Shown: positions 26,096 through 35,672 of the stretch, piece after piece
Numbering within the stretch: position 1 is the stretch's first letter
How the letters are laid out: each line of letters opens with the position of its first letter
Origin: Paenibacillus ferrarius
GTDB lineage: Bacteria; Bacillota; Bacilli; Paenibacillales; NBRC-103111
Length of the DNA stretch: 64,000 nt
Assembly (NCBI RefSeq): GCF_002027705.1
Contig: NZ_MBTG01000012.1
Span: 310,001 to 374,000, forward strand
Direction of reading: 5' to 3'
Program-made: the position numbers and the translations under genes
The notes under the pieces: model-generated
Database searches by the model: none
What the model saw: the letters and a program-made list of their open reading frames with translations, nothing else
What the model was told of the DNA's origin: nothing

Positions 26096-26824
26096 TCAGC
26101 TATTTGCAAGCCGTTGCTGCATCGCCCGCCATTGCCACCCAGCTACCAGTGCACTAATTTCAAACAACAGAATCAGGGGCACCGTAACGGAGAGATGGGA
26201 AACCATATCGGGGGGAGAGATGCACGAGCCTATAATCGTCAAACCGAGATAGGCGTATTTCCTTGACATTTTTAACCGCTGCGGGGTCAATAGACCGATT
26301 TTGGTTAAGAACAGCAGAACAACGGGTAATTCGAAGGCAATCGCCATGGGAAACACGATATGGAACAGAAAGGCGAAATATCGGTCGATCCCGTAAGTTT
26401 CGACTGCACCTATTTGGTGATTCATGCGCATCATGAAGCGAATCATCATGGGGAAGACCACCCAGTAGCTGAACGCTACGCCGATGATAAACAGCGCGAA
26501 CGCCGTAGGTATGTAGGGAAGGGCGCTCCTAGACTCCGCCTCGGTGAGACCAGGTCGAACGAATGCCCACAATTGGTAGAGAATCACCGGCATCGTGAAC
26601 AATAGAGCAAAGAGGAAAGCACATTTCATATAGATCATAAGCCCATCGGTAAATGAAAATACATTCCACTGTATCCCGCCGATCAATGGCTGCGATTTCA
26701 TATACAAGAGGATCCCTGGCGAAAGATACAACCCCGCGCTTAGTGTTATCACAAACCATATGGCAACGATCAGCAATCGCTTGCGAACTTCGGTTAAATG
26801 AAAGATCCAGTCTTCCTGCTCCAT
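26096..26824 (-). CDS. tatC: Twin-arginine translocase subunit TatC
   Basis: Polytopic membrane protein (242 aa) with about six helices, the signal-peptide receptor of the Tat system. The conserved N-terminal HLTEVRKRLL is visible at residues 9-18, followed by FSFTDGLMIYMKCAFLFAL and the loop YQLWAFVRPGLTEAESR, diagnostic for TatC. The ribosome site GGGAGGG is 5 nt before ATG. It is encoded directly behind the dehydrogenase flavoprotein, which argues for a dedicated exporter of that enzyme. Confidence 0.95.
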   Translation of the reverse strand: MEQEDWIFHLTEVRKRLLIVAIWFVITLSAGLYLSPGILLYMKSQPLIGGIQWNVFSFTDGLMIYMKCAFLFALLFTMPVILYQLWAFVRPGLTEAESRSALPYIPTAFALFIIGVAFSYWVVFPMMIRFMMRMNHQIGAVETYGIDRYFAFLFHIVFPMAIAFELPVVLLFLTKIGLLTPQRLKMSRKYAYLGLTIIGSCISPPDMVSHLSVTVPLILLFEISALVAGWQWRAMQQRLANS

Positions 26825-26863
26825 GCCTTCCCTCCCTGTATGTGAGACATGTGTAATCCTCTC

Positions 26864-28585
26864 TTACCCAATCATGCCGCCTTGTTTTAAATATTTGGCG
26901 ATCCCTTCGACGGCTCTATACGCCAGTGCTCCCACGGTGCCGGTAGGATTATAACCGCTGTTATGAGCGAAAGCCGATGCTCCAACAACGAATACATTTT
27001 CGGCATCCCACATCTGCATGTACGAATTCACAGCTGAAGTCGCAGGATCTGCCCCCATAATGACGCCGCCGGTATTGTGTGTCGATTGATACGGCACAAT
27101 ATTGTAAGGTCCTAATTGATCGGAAGACCCGATGGAAGTCGGATTCATTTCCTTCATAATCTCGGCAGCTTTCCCGCTCACGAATTTGATCATTTGCCGA
27201 TCCTGCTCTTCAAAGTCGAACGTAATTCGCGGTAGAGGAAGTCCGTAAGCATCTTTGTAAGTTGGATCCAGATCCACATAATGATGTTTCCATGGCATAC
27301 TGCTGCCTTGCGGAGAAACGGCCAGGACACTGTTCGCATATTTAAGCGATTTTTGCTTGAAATCCTTCCCCCATGCTGGTGTGCCCTTTGGAACTGAATT
27401 GGTCGCAATAGGGCGCTGCCCGGTCTGGGATATACGGATTCCTGCGCCGTGTATGAAGTTAAGGCTGCTATGGTCAAAATTGTCACCGTTGAAATCGGGA
27501 ATCTCCATGCCTAGCGAGCCTGCGCCCGCATACAGATTGAATTCCTTTTCATCAAAGAATCCGGTAGCCGAGCCGCCGTTAGTCTGATAGCAATAATTTT
27601 TGCCGATTACCCCTTTTCCAGAAGCCGGATCGTACGGCTTGCCGAGCTTGGAAGTAAGCAGGAGCTTAATATTATTGAAAACGTAGCTGGCCATGATGAC
27701 GACGTCAGCCGGCTGCTCGAATTGTTCTCCTGTCACTGTGTTCACGTATACGACGCCGCTGGCCTTCTTGCCGTCATTCAGAATTTGGATCACATTGGAG
27801 TAGGAACGCAGCTCGAAATTTCCTGACTTCTGTGCGACTGGAAGGACGGTGACAACGGCATCAGCCTTCGCGCCATATTCACAGCCAAAGCGTTCACAAT
27901 AGCCGCAGTATTGGCAAGCAGCTCGAGTGATGCCATCCGGATTCGTATATTGTTCCGACAGATTGGCAGACGGCATCATATACGGGTGATATCCCAGCTT
28001 TTTCGTTGCATCTTCAAACAATTTCAAAATAGGAGTTTTCACCATTGGCTTGGTCGGGAAGGGGGCTGAACGTTTGCCAACCATAGGGTTCTGATCAGGG
28101 TCACCAGAGATCCCGGCCAACTTTTCAAATTTATCAAAATAAGGTTCTAACTGATCATAGGTAATGCCCCAATCTTGGATGGTCATCCCTTCGGGTATTT
28201 TCTGCTTTCCGTATCTTTCCACCGTTTTGCTGTAAATTTCGAAATCATAGGGAAGGAAGCGGTACGTTTGCCCGTTCCAGTGAATACTTGAACCGCCAAG
28301 ACCTTCTCCGAGAAGGAAGGAGCCATACTCACGCATAGGAACTGCTGCAACTTTCTCTGTGTTTCGAAACGTCACGGTTTCCTTAGAAAGATCCTGCATG
28401 AGGTCGTATCTTGAGGCATAACGAAGCTCATCATGGACCATATAATAGTCTTGGGTACTCCGCGGCTTTCCTCGTTCTAATCCAACGGTTTTTACTCCTT
28501 GTTTGGACAACTCGGCGGCAATGATGCCCCCGACCCATCCCATCCCAACAATAACAACGGGAACTTTCGGCATTGTAGTAGCCAT
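26864..28585 (-). CDS. GMC-family dehydrogenase, FAD subunit (gluconate 2-dehydrogenase type)
   Basis: Flavoprotein dehydrogenase subunit (573 aa). The FAD dinucleotide site is VVIVGMGWVGGIIAAELS near the N terminus; the C-terminal GMC block includes TGGVIMGADPATSAVN and the catalytic AHNSGYNPTGTVGAL region. A cluster CQYCGYCERFGCEYG near residues 219-233 supplies four cysteines, as in FAD sugar/sugar-acid dehydrogenases that carry an iron-sulfur centre. It has no signal peptide and would travel with the Tat-signal subunit 3. The substrate could be gluconate, glucose, sorbitol or another polyol. Confidence 0.9.
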   Translation of the reverse strand: MATTMPKVPVVIVGMGWVGGIIAAELSKQGVKTVGLERGKPRSTQDYYMVHDELRYASRYDLMQDLSKETVTFRNTEKVAAVPMREYGSFLLGEGLGGSSIHWNGQTYRFLPYDFEIYSKTVERYGKQKIPEGMTIQDWGITYDQLEPYFDKFEKLAGISGDPDQNPMVGKRSAPFPTKPMVKTPILKLFEDATKKLGYHPYMMPSANLSEQYTNPDGITRAACQYCGYCERFGCEYGAKADAVVTVLPVAQKSGNFELRSYSNVIQILNDGKKASGVVYVNTVTGEQFEQPADVVIMASYVFNNIKLLLTSKLGKPYDPASGKGVIGKNYCYQTNGGSATGFFDEKEFNLYAGAGSLGMEIPDFNGDNFDHSSLNFIHGAGIRISQTGQRPIATNSVPKGTPAWGKDFKQKSLKYANSVLAVSPQGSSMPWKHHYVDLDPTYKDAYGLPLPRITFDFEEQDRQMIKFVSGKAAEIMKEMNPTSIGSSDQLGPYNIVPYQSTHNTGGVIMGADPATSAVNSYMQMWDAENVFVVGASAFAHNSGYNPTGTVGALAYRAVEGIAKYLKQGGMIG

Positions 28586-28617
28586 AAGCTATTTTCCTTT
28601 CCAAATAGGGTTGTTCC

Positions 28618-29385
28618 TTAATGTACGAAGTGATCGTGCAAGCTGCGCGGCTCCATCGCGATGAACTGATCTTTATCCATAATGCTCGTGTAGCTCATTT
28701 GATTACCTGGATATTTGCGCATCTTCCAGCCCTGCATATTGCTGTTGCCGCCATAGAGCGGATCGGAATACACACCTTCCATAACCATTGTGCGGAATAA
28801 ATTGAAGAAGGTTTTGCCTGTTATGCCGTTGACAACTTGAATCTCGCCTTTTTCCATGGAGGTAAGAATCGCATCCATCTCCTCGGGAGCCAAGTCGACA
28901 AAGGATTTGGAATATTTGCTCTTGCTCGTTTCTTCCATACTGTGCAGACCCATCGTAATCAGTTCGTGGCGCTGGATACTTAGGTAATCCCCCTGAGTGA
29001 CTTCGCCTTTGACAAAAGGACCTGTCCGATAAGTGCGAGCGTTCACACCCCAAGGACTAGCCAATTGATGATCAATATAAAAGGCAACGCCCAATTCCGA
29101 TGCTCCTGGACCGCTGTCGTCTTTGGGGAAAATACGCTCAGACGCAGCTTCTGTCATTTGCAGTTGCGTTTGGTTGAAAAACATTGGAGCCCGATTATAG
29201 TCTCCAGCAGGTTGAGCTTGAGGTGAGGCGGATGGCGAAGGGACCGCTGACTTTTTGGTAAAACCACCTGACACAGCGCTTCCGATAACGCCTCCCACGA
29301 CCACTCCACCAATGGCGGTGCCTGTATACTTCAGGAAACGTCGCCGCGAATGGTCTGGTGAACTGTCCATTTTTTTCTCAGCCAA
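28618..29385 (-). CDS. Dehydrogenase small subunit with twin-arginine signal (gluconate 2-dehydrogenase subunit 3 type)
   Basis: Small subunit (255 aa) that partners the FAD subunit and carries the export signal. SRRRFLKYTGTAIGGVVVGG is a textbook Tat signal, followed by a Ser/Pro linker and the subunit 3 domain (TQLQMTEAASERIFPKDDSGPGASELGVA). Start choice: TTG 29385 has AAGGAGGA 8 nt upstream and gives a 13-residue n-region before the arginines; ATG 29442 lacks a ribosome site. It is first in the operon, 32 nt before the flavoprotein, and diverges from the cytochrome c gene. Confidence 0.88.
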   Translation of the reverse strand: MAEKKMDSSPDHSRRRFLKYTGTAIGGVVVGGVIGSAVSGGFTKKSAVPSPSASPQAQPAGDYNRAPMFFNQTQLQMTEAASERIFPKDDSGPGASELGVAFYIDHQLASPWGVNARTYRTGPFVKGEVTQGDYLSIQRHELITMGLHSMEETSKSKYSKSFVDLAPEEMDAILTSMEKGEIQVVNGITGKTFFNLFRTMVMEGVYSDPLYGGNSNMQGWKMRKYPGNQMSYTSIMDKDQFIAMEPRSLHDHFVH

Positions 29386-29593
29386 CTCTTCATTCCTCCT
29401 TGGAATTTCATGTATTGGGTTGTTGTGGATATCATTATCCATGGCTGTTTTTCTTATTCATTCCTTGCATGAAAATTTGGATTCACGGGCATTGTAGAAA
29501 TAGCAAAGGTTCACGCAGCGATCTTCCATGAAGAGCTTTGTGACTGCCGCGTCATCGTGCAATTACCTTATTAGGCTAAGGAGAAATGGGCTC

Positions 29594-29953
29594 ATGAACA
29601 AAAAAGTCGTCATTCTCGCTTTACTGCTCGTCAGTTCTTTAACCGCTTGTGGTAAAAGCAATTCAACACCAACGCCAAGCTCATCCAGTTCAGCGGCACC
29701 AACAGCGACTAGCTCGGGAGCTACAACCAAAGTTGACGCCCAAGCTGTTTTCAAAGCCAATTGTGTCAGCTGCCATGGGGCTAATCTCGAAGGGATGGTC
29801 GGACCCAGTCTTCAAAAAGTGGGCGGTAAGCTGACCAAAGAACAAATCGTGACTACGATTTCGAATGGCAAAGGGGCAATGCCCAGCTTCAAAGGAACGC
29901 TTTCATCTGATGACGTCAATGCATTGTCTGCGTGGCTTGCTGACAAAAAGTAG
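29594..29953 (+). CDS. Cytochrome c lipoprotein, class I
   Basis: Membrane-anchored mono-haem cytochrome (119 aa). The leader KKVVILALLLVSSLTAC has a lipobox LTAC (lipidation at about C18), then a Ser/Thr/Pro linker, and a haem site CVSCH (CXXCH) near residue 58. MPSFKGTLS supplies the distal methionine. The family resembles Bacillus cytochrome c-550/551 lipoproteins. ATG 29594 has AAGGAG about 10 nt upstream. Divergent to the Tat-exported dehydrogenase, it is the likely electron acceptor of that enzyme. Confidence 0.9.
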   Translation: MNKKVVILALLLVSSLTACGKSNSTPTPSSSSSAAPTATSSGATTKVDAQAVFKANCVSCHGANLEGMVGPSLQKVGGKLTKEQIVTTISNGKGAMPSFKGTLSSDDVNALSAWLADKK

Positions 29954-29970
29954 GTATGCATAACGACATA

Positions 29971-30012
29971 AAGTCCCACCCTTCCTCGAAGAGAGGAGGG
30001 GTGGGACTTTTC
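29971..30012 (+). terminator. Rho-independent terminator after cytochrome c
   Basis: AAGTCCCACCC-TCCTC pairs with GAGGA-GGGTGGGACTT around GAAGA, followed by TTCAT. The A/T flanks allow function in both directions. Confidence 0.85.
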
Positions 30013-30200
30013 ATACATTAATTCCCTACCGAATGAATGAGAATTCTATGTTAAACTACAACTAAATATCGAAATTTGTCTATTTTTGAACTCGATTCCT
30101 GTGAAAATTTATTTTATAATAGCGAGATACCCGACATACCTTTCATATAACAACATGCTTCGACAAATAAGTGTTTACTGTTCCGTAAAGGAGGTTAAAT

Positions 30201-31325
30201 ATGAGTAAAAGACGCAGCATTCTGCTTAGCAGTATGGCTTTGTTGATGTTCCTAACCGCTTGTGAAGCGGATGATTCAACAGCCAAGCAATGGGACGCTT
30301 ATCAAGTCAAGCATTCCTTCGGCGAGCAGCTGCATGTGACGGGAAATCGTGACATTTTGTATCAATTTATAACGAACAATCTATCAAGCAATGATGGGAT
30401 TTACACGAATTTACTAGAAACTGATCAAATAGGCGAGGCAGCTTCAGGTCATGAAGTGTTGAGTGAATCTGCTGGCCTTATGCTGAGATACTACGCTTTG
30501 ACCGGACAGAAGCAGCAATTTGATGCACAGTGGCAGCGTGTGAAGCTAACCTTCGATTTGAAGACGGGATTTAGCTACCGGTTCAGTCCGAAACAACAGA
30601 AGAAGTATACGCTTAATGCTGCTATTGATGATCTCCGGATTCTTCGTGCCTTGGCTGAGGCCTCCGTTGTTTTTCGGACTTCGGACTATAAGACGGACTT
30701 GGATACGTACGGGAATCGATTCTATCAATATAATGTCGCAGATGATCATTTGTATGATTTCTACGACGAAATCTACAAAATGAGAAATACGTTCGTTACC
30801 TTGTGCTACATAGATAATCTATCTTTGAAGCTTCTTCCGGTACCGGAATCCAAGAAAGCTGCGCTAGAAACGGGAATGCTTCAAATCGCCCAAAAAGGCT
30901 ATTTGTCGGACGAATTTCCTTTCTACCAAACGCGATATGATTACAATGCGAAAGTTTACCAATCTGATAATATCAACACGGTTGAGTCTTTATTGACGAT
31001 TTTGAATTTGGCTGAAGCAGGCAAACAGCGAGAAGCGAGCATTCATTTTATTAAGGAGCATGTCCAAGCAGGCACTTTGGTCGGTCAATATACGAAGGAA
31101 GGCAAACCGTTGAATGAGGTGAGGTCTACGGCTATTTATGCCATTACGGCTCAGATCGCTTCTGTCATCGGAGATAAAGAGCTGTACGAAGACAGTATCC
31201 GCAGGATGAATGAATTTCAAATTCTAGATGCTCAGAACCCTTTATATGGTGGATACGGAGATACGAATGCGAAGCAGGCGTACTCCTTTGATAATCTGAT
31301 GGCTTTAATCGCACTAGTTCATTAA
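30201..31325 (+). CDS. YdaJ-like lipoprotein, glycoside hydrolase family 8-type
   Basis: Secreted lipoprotein (374 aa) expected to trim the exopolysaccharide made by the following genes. The leader ends in a lipobox LTAC (lipidation near C21). The body fits the GH8 (alpha/alpha)6 barrel: the acid motif VLSESAGLMLRYYALTG corresponds to the GH8 general acid region and AAIDDLRILRALAEA to the aspartate region. In Bacillus subtilis, the homologous operon ydaJKLMN begins with a similar protein. AAAGGAGG precedes ATG 30201. It opens a six-gene operon, 14 nt before the next gene. Confidence 0.8.
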   Translation: MSKRRSILLSSMALLMFLTACEADDSTAKQWDAYQVKHSFGEQLHVTGNRDILYQFITNNLSSNDGIYTNLLETDQIGEAASGHEVLSESAGLMLRYYALTGQKQQFDAQWQRVKLTFDLKTGFSYRFSPKQQKKYTLNAAIDDLRILRALAEASVVFRTSDYKTDLDTYGNRFYQYNVADDHLYDFYDEIYKMRNTFVTLCYIDNLSLKLLPVPESKKAALETGMLQIAQKGYLSDEFPFYQTRYDYNAKVYQSDNINTVESLLTILNLAEAGKQREASIHFIKEHVQAGTLVGQYTKEGKPLNEVRSTAIYAITAQIASVIGDKELYEDSIRRMNEFQILDAQNPLYGGYGDTNAKQAYSFDNLMALIALVH

Positions 31326-31339
31326 TAGGAAAGGGGTGC

Positions 31340-32815
31340 ATGATGTTCAGTAGCGTTATGCGAATGTTACCTCGTTATCTATCACCTGCTGCTTTCGCCG
31401 CTGCTGGCGTGCTGCTGATTACAGCTGCCGCGCTTTTTCTACAACCTTATATCGGAATGGCCGATAACGGAGACTTTTTCCGAATTTTATACAGCAACGG
31501 CCTTTATTTCAATGATCCGAATTATAACAGCCAATATCTGGGCTTTTTTGTGAAAAACTATGGAATCTTTCAATACTATAACGAGAACGGTGCAACTTTA
31601 TTTTCATCACAATCGTTGTTTATCAAAGTAGCGATATTCTTCAATCAAATATTCCATGATTCGCAAAATTTTGATATCCGTTATCAAGCCTGGATGTACC
31701 TGATCTTGTATGTGGCTGCTGTTTATTTGCTGGTAGAGGCTATTACTTGGAAAATGTCTAAAAAAGCAGGATACCTCGTCGCGGCTATCGCGATTTTCAT
31801 ATTAGGGGATACCGGTTATACGGCATACTTCAATTCTTTTTATAGTGAAAGTATCGTACTCATCATGACGGTCTTCATGTTCGCCTCAGGACTATTGCTA
31901 TATCGGAAAAAATATAACGATTATGTCATGTTATCCCTATTTATTGTAAGTGCAATCGCCTTGACGACAAGCAAGCAGCAAAATGCGCCGGTAGGCATCA
32001 TTATCGCGGTTCTTGGCTTTTTTCTTATTTATATTCGTAAAAAAAGAACGTACCGGATCGTCACGTTGCTATCTTTGATCATTATGCTTGGTGTGGGTGT
32101 TGGTACTTACGTACTCATTCCGAAAGAGTTTGTAAATATAAATAAATACCACGCAATGACGCGAGGGGTGCTTCTGGATTCAACGAACCCGGAGAAGACG
32201 CTGGAATCCTTCGGAATTGATAAGCAATACGCGATGTTAAACGGCAGTCTGTATTACGATCCCTATGCCTCTGTTGATGTCGATTCCGAGTTGCTCGAAA
32301 AGAGTTTCTACAGCAAATATGGCTTTGGTTCTATCTTCACTTATTATGCAGCTCATCCCGATCAAGCCGGGAAAATGCTCAACCAAGCGGCTCATGACGG
32401 ATTTACCATACGGCCGAAAGCGATGGGGAATTACGAACAATCCAGCGGTAAACCTTTTGGAGCCCAAACGGTCTTTTTCTCAGGATACAGTCTTTTGAAA
32501 GATGCGCTTTCTCCCAAAACATTCGGATTCATCATTCTTTGGATGCTGATTGTCGTTGGGTTGTACATGCCATCGTTTGTTTCTGCGATGCGGACTTGGC
32601 GATGGAGAGTGGCGCTGAGACTCCCGCTGATTATGATGATGATCCTTATGGGGTTATCAGGGATATTCGTATCCATTATTGGTGCTGGTGACGCGGATTT
32701 GTCCAAGCATGAATTTCTATTTACGTTGACCTTTGACTTGGTATCGTTGTTGACGGTCGGTGATTTATTGGGTAAACGCTTATGGAGCAATGAAGCTGTT
32801 GAGGCTGACGAATAA
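31340..32815 (+). CDS. Polytopic membrane protein of the exopolysaccharide operon, GT-C-like
   Basis: Membrane protein (491 aa) with about ten hydrophobic segments. A first extracellular loop carries an acidic motif ADNGDFFR just after membrane helix 1, the position where GT-C glycosyltransferases (PMT/GT39 type) hold their catalytic aspartate. A soluble stretch (about 260-350) lies between later helices. It lacks a counterpart in the B. subtilis ydaJKLMN order as I know it, so it may add a side group or act in lipid-linked sugar supply. AAGGGG is upstream of ATG 31340/31343. The enzyme role is inference from topology. Confidence 0.65.
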   Translation: MMFSSVMRMLPRYLSPAAFAAAGVLLITAAALFLQPYIGMADNGDFFRILYSNGLYFNDPNYNSQYLGFFVKNYGIFQYYNENGATLFSSQSLFIKVAIFFNQIFHDSQNFDIRYQAWMYLILYVAAVYLLVEAITWKMSKKAGYLVAAIAIFILGDTGYTAYFNSFYSESIVLIMTVFMFASGLLLYRKKYNDYVMLSLFIVSAIALTTSKQQNAPVGIIIAVLGFFLIYIRKKRTYRIVTLLSLIIMLGVGVGTYVLIPKEFVNINKYHAMTRGVLLDSTNPEKTLESFGIDKQYAMLNGSLYYDPYASVDVDSELLEKSFYSKYGFGSIFTYYAAHPDQAGKMLNQAAHDGFTIRPKAMGNYEQSSGKPFGAQTVFFSGYSLLKDALSPKTFGFIILWMLIVVGLYMPSFVSAMRTWRWRVALRLPLIMMMILMGLSGIFVSIIGAGDADLSKHEFLFTLTFDLVSLLTVGDLLGKRLWSNEAVEADE

Positions 32816-32846
32816 ATGAAAGACGACAGATAAGGAAGTGGACATC

Positions 32847-34409
32847 ATGCTGAATCGGCGAATCTACATGGCGGGGCTTCTGATCCTCTATTTGCTAGCC
32901 GGGCTTTCATTTCCAAAAGGGATGGAGGCCAGTACATCGAAGACTGCCTCCGTTCTGCTTATTTATGACAGCGCAGCAATAAGTACGCCAAAAGAGGGCA
33001 ATATTGAAGCTCTTGAACGAGTTCTTGCTTCTTTCGGAACACAAGTGACCGTAATGAATTATGATCACTATGAAGCTGGCATGTTGAATAAGTTCAACAA
33101 GGTCATTTCCGTTCGAAATGCGGATGATTTATTTCAATTGCCTGACAGTTATGTGAAGGATTCGGCTAACTATGCGGGGGACTATTTACACATTGGGAAT
33201 CAAGTTCCCGAGAACATTCGGCAAGCGTTGCAGTTGGAAAGTGTAAGTGCTGATCAAGATACGGCCAAATTGGAAATAGGCCAGCTCCAACAAACCGCTA
33301 TGACAGTAAAGGGAATTTCCTATTTGACCAAATTCAAAGGCAAGACGTACGGCAGCTTAAGCTCGGAGAAATTGAAAATAAACTCTCCATTTGCTGTAAT
33401 GGACGGGAAATATGCGTACATTCCTTATCTGGTGAAAGGCAACTTAAGCGAGCTTGCAGCAGCTTATTTGCTGAAAGACTGGCTAACAGTGACAACGAGC
33501 AGTCATACGTACATGGTGCTGGATCAGATCTATCCTTTCTCCAATTTGGACTTGCTTAATGAGATGGCTGATCGATTATATGATGCAGGTATTCCCTTTA
33601 TCGCCAGTGTACAGCCAGTTCTTAGCAATCTCGATTATCCTGCTGTCCAGCGATACCTCGAGACGTTAAAACATGTGCAGTCCCGCAACGGGAGCATTAT
33701 TGTCCAAGCTCCCGTTGTCGCTTCTACGATTAGTCAAGACATCACGGTATTGAAATCGGAGATGCTTGCGTTTCTAGACGCTTTGGGGGGATATGGCATT
33801 GTTCCACTCGGCGTCGGGTCGGAAATGTATTGGACGTATGATCAGCATTATGCTGCGAACGGCTTGGCTTATTTTGATTCAAGCGTCATTTTCCCGAATG
33901 AGCGTGTTTTGTATCGTTCCCAAACCGCAACGTCCAAAGCATTTCAATCCGCGGTTTATACGATCCCAAATGCTGAATTAAGCCAATATGTGGCTCCTGG
34001 GGAGATTCTGGAACCATTGCCGATGGATACTGCACTTGTGTATGCATTCCCGGAAGACCGTCAGAAGTCAGAAGCTTTGATAACGAAGCTGCTTGCGGAC
34101 TGGACAACGTTCTCGGATTACAAAAATGAGGTGCACACAGTTCGAACTGAAGTGAATGAAATGGGGTCACGCAACGGTCAGCTTCGTTTCAATGGGCAAA
34201 CCATTTTGCTCAATAGCAATAAGCAGGATGTTAATTCGGAGCATGCTTATGTACAAGAAGGCAAGAAAAGTTTAGCAAACTTATTTTCGGTGCAAAATAA
34301 AGTATTCATTATTCTAATCGTAACAACCCTGCTGCTTTTTACGGCGTTCCTGATTATCGGATACCGGCTATACAAACGCAAATACACACATATGGGGAGA
34401 CAATTATGA
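32847..34409 (+). CDS. YdaL-like DUF2334 membrane-anchored protein
   Basis: Exported, membrane-anchored protein (520 aa from ATG 32847; an in-frame ATG at 32838 adds 3). A signal segment (about 5-25) starts the protein and a membrane helix (FIILIVTTLLLFTAFLII) near the C terminus ends it, so the bulk is outside. The middle (PFSNLDLLNEMADRLYDAGIPF, ILEPLPMDTALVYAFP) resembles DUF2334, a polysaccharide-deacetylase-like fold found in YdaL. AAGGAAG precedes it. Its last bases overlap the glycosyltransferase start (ATGA). Confidence 0.78.
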   Translation: MLNRRIYMAGLLILYLLAGLSFPKGMEASTSKTASVLLIYDSAAISTPKEGNIEALERVLASFGTQVTVMNYDHYEAGMLNKFNKVISVRNADDLFQLPDSYVKDSANYAGDYLHIGNQVPENIRQALQLESVSADQDTAKLEIGQLQQTAMTVKGISYLTKFKGKTYGSLSSEKLKINSPFAVMDGKYAYIPYLVKGNLSELAAAYLLKDWLTVTTSSHTYMVLDQIYPFSNLDLLNEMADRLYDAGIPFIASVQPVLSNLDYPAVQRYLETLKHVQSRNGSIIVQAPVVASTISQDITVLKSEMLAFLDALGGYGIVPLGVGSEMYWTYDQHYAANGLAYFDSSVIFPNERVLYRSQTATSKAFQSAVYTIPNAELSQYVAPGEILEPLPMDTALVYAFPEDRQKSEALITKLLADWTTFSDYKNEVHTVRTEVNEMGSRNGQLRFNGQTILLNSNKQDVNSEHAYVQEGKKSLANLFSVQNKVFIILIVTTLLLFTAFLIIGYRLYKRKYTHMGRQL

Positions 34410-35656
34410 CGCTTGCAGACATTCTTATGTTAATCTCAGTCATTTGTATTTGGTCTCTCTTGCTTGTGAACATCGTTCTCATTGTGGCTGGATACTTGTA
34501 CTATATTCAAATCGAGAACAAGCCGCTTCCACCGCTGAAAGGAGAGGCGCCATTCGTATCCATCATGGTGCCCGCCCACAATGAAGGGAAAGTGATTACG
34601 AAAACCGTCGAATCGCTGCTCGCTTTGGAATATCCGCATGACCGATACGAAATTATCGTCATTAACGACAATTCTTCCGACAACAGCAGCGAATTGCTGG
34701 GTCAACTTCAATTGAAATTCCCAGGAAGAAACCTGACGATTATTAATACAGATGGTGTTACTGGAGGAAAAGGCAAGTCTAATGCTTTGAATATCGGTTT
34801 TCAGAAGAGCAAAGGGGAGTATATTGCGATTTATGACGCGGATAATACGCCGGAGAAGAAAGCGCTGCTCTACCTGGTTTCGGAGATTACGAACGATCCT
34901 ACGCTCGGCGCAGTGATTGGGAAGTTCCGAACGCGTAATCGGGATGCCAACCTGTTAACACGATTTATTAATATTGAGACTTTATCCTTTCAATGGATGG
35001 CGCAAGCCGGCAGATGGAAATTGTTTAAGCTCTGCACCATTCCTGGAACGAATTTCATTATGCGCCGTGAAATCGTTGATCGTATCGGTGGTTGGGATGT
35101 GAAAGCGATCGCGGAGGATACCGAAATCAGCTTTCGCATTTATATGATGGGGTATCGGATCAAGTTTCAGCCCAAAGCCGTAACATGGGAGCAGGAGCCG
35201 CAAACCGTTCAAGTATGGTTTAAGCAGCGTACAAGGTGGGCCAAGGGGAATATTTATGTCATTGTCAAAAATATTCCGATGCTGTTCAAACGCGAAGCCC
35301 GAAATATTCGTTTCGATATTATCTATTTTTTGTCTATCTATTTTTTGCTGCTGAGTTCATTAATCTTATCTGATTTGCTGCTTGTTCTTCATGCACTTGG
35401 GTATGTCTCCACGACAATCGCCGGATTCAGCTCCTTTTTGTGGGTTCTGGCCATTACCTTGTTTGTAGTTGGGACATTCATCACTTTGGTCACTGAAAAA
35501 GGTGAAATGAGATTATCTAATATATGGATTATCTTGCTGATGTACGTCTCCTATTGCCAGATGTGGATGGTCGTCGCGGCGTATGGAATGTACACATTCC
35601 TGAAGGATTTGGTCTTTAAAAGAGAAGCTAAATGGTACAAAACAGAAAGGTTCTAA
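34406..35656 (+). CDS. Family 2 glycosyltransferase, YdaM/BcsA-like synthase
   Basis: Processive polysaccharide synthase (416 aa). The GT2 domain is bracketed by an N-terminal membrane helix and three C-terminal ones. Catalytic motifs are clear: PAHNEGKVI near residue 52, VINDNSSD, DAD in IAIYDADNTPEK, AEDTE (general base) and QRTRW in FKQRTRWAKGN. There is no PilZ domain, so c-di-GMP control must come from a partner. In B. subtilis YdaM is the equivalent. Its start overlaps the previous stop by 4 nt. Confidence 0.9.
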   Translation: MTLADILMLISVICIWSLLLVNIVLIVAGYLYYIQIENKPLPPLKGEAPFVSIMVPAHNEGKVITKTVESLLALEYPHDRYEIIVINDNSSDNSSELLGQLQLKFPGRNLTIINTDGVTGGKGKSNALNIGFQKSKGEYIAIYDADNTPEKKALLYLVSEITNDPTLGAVIGKFRTRNRDANLLTRFINIETLSFQWMAQAGRWKLFKLCTIPGTNFIMRREIVDRIGGWDVKAIAEDTEISFRIYMMGYRIKFQPKAVTWEQEPQTVQVWFKQRTRWAKGNIYVIVKNIPMLFKREARNIRFDIIYFLSIYFLLLSSLILSDLLLVLHALGYVSTTIAGFSSFLWVLAITLFVVGTFITLVTEKGEMRLSNIWIILLMYVSYCQMWMVVAAYGMYTFLKDLVFKREAKWYKTERF

Positions 35657-35672
35657 ATTAGGGGTGATCGTT

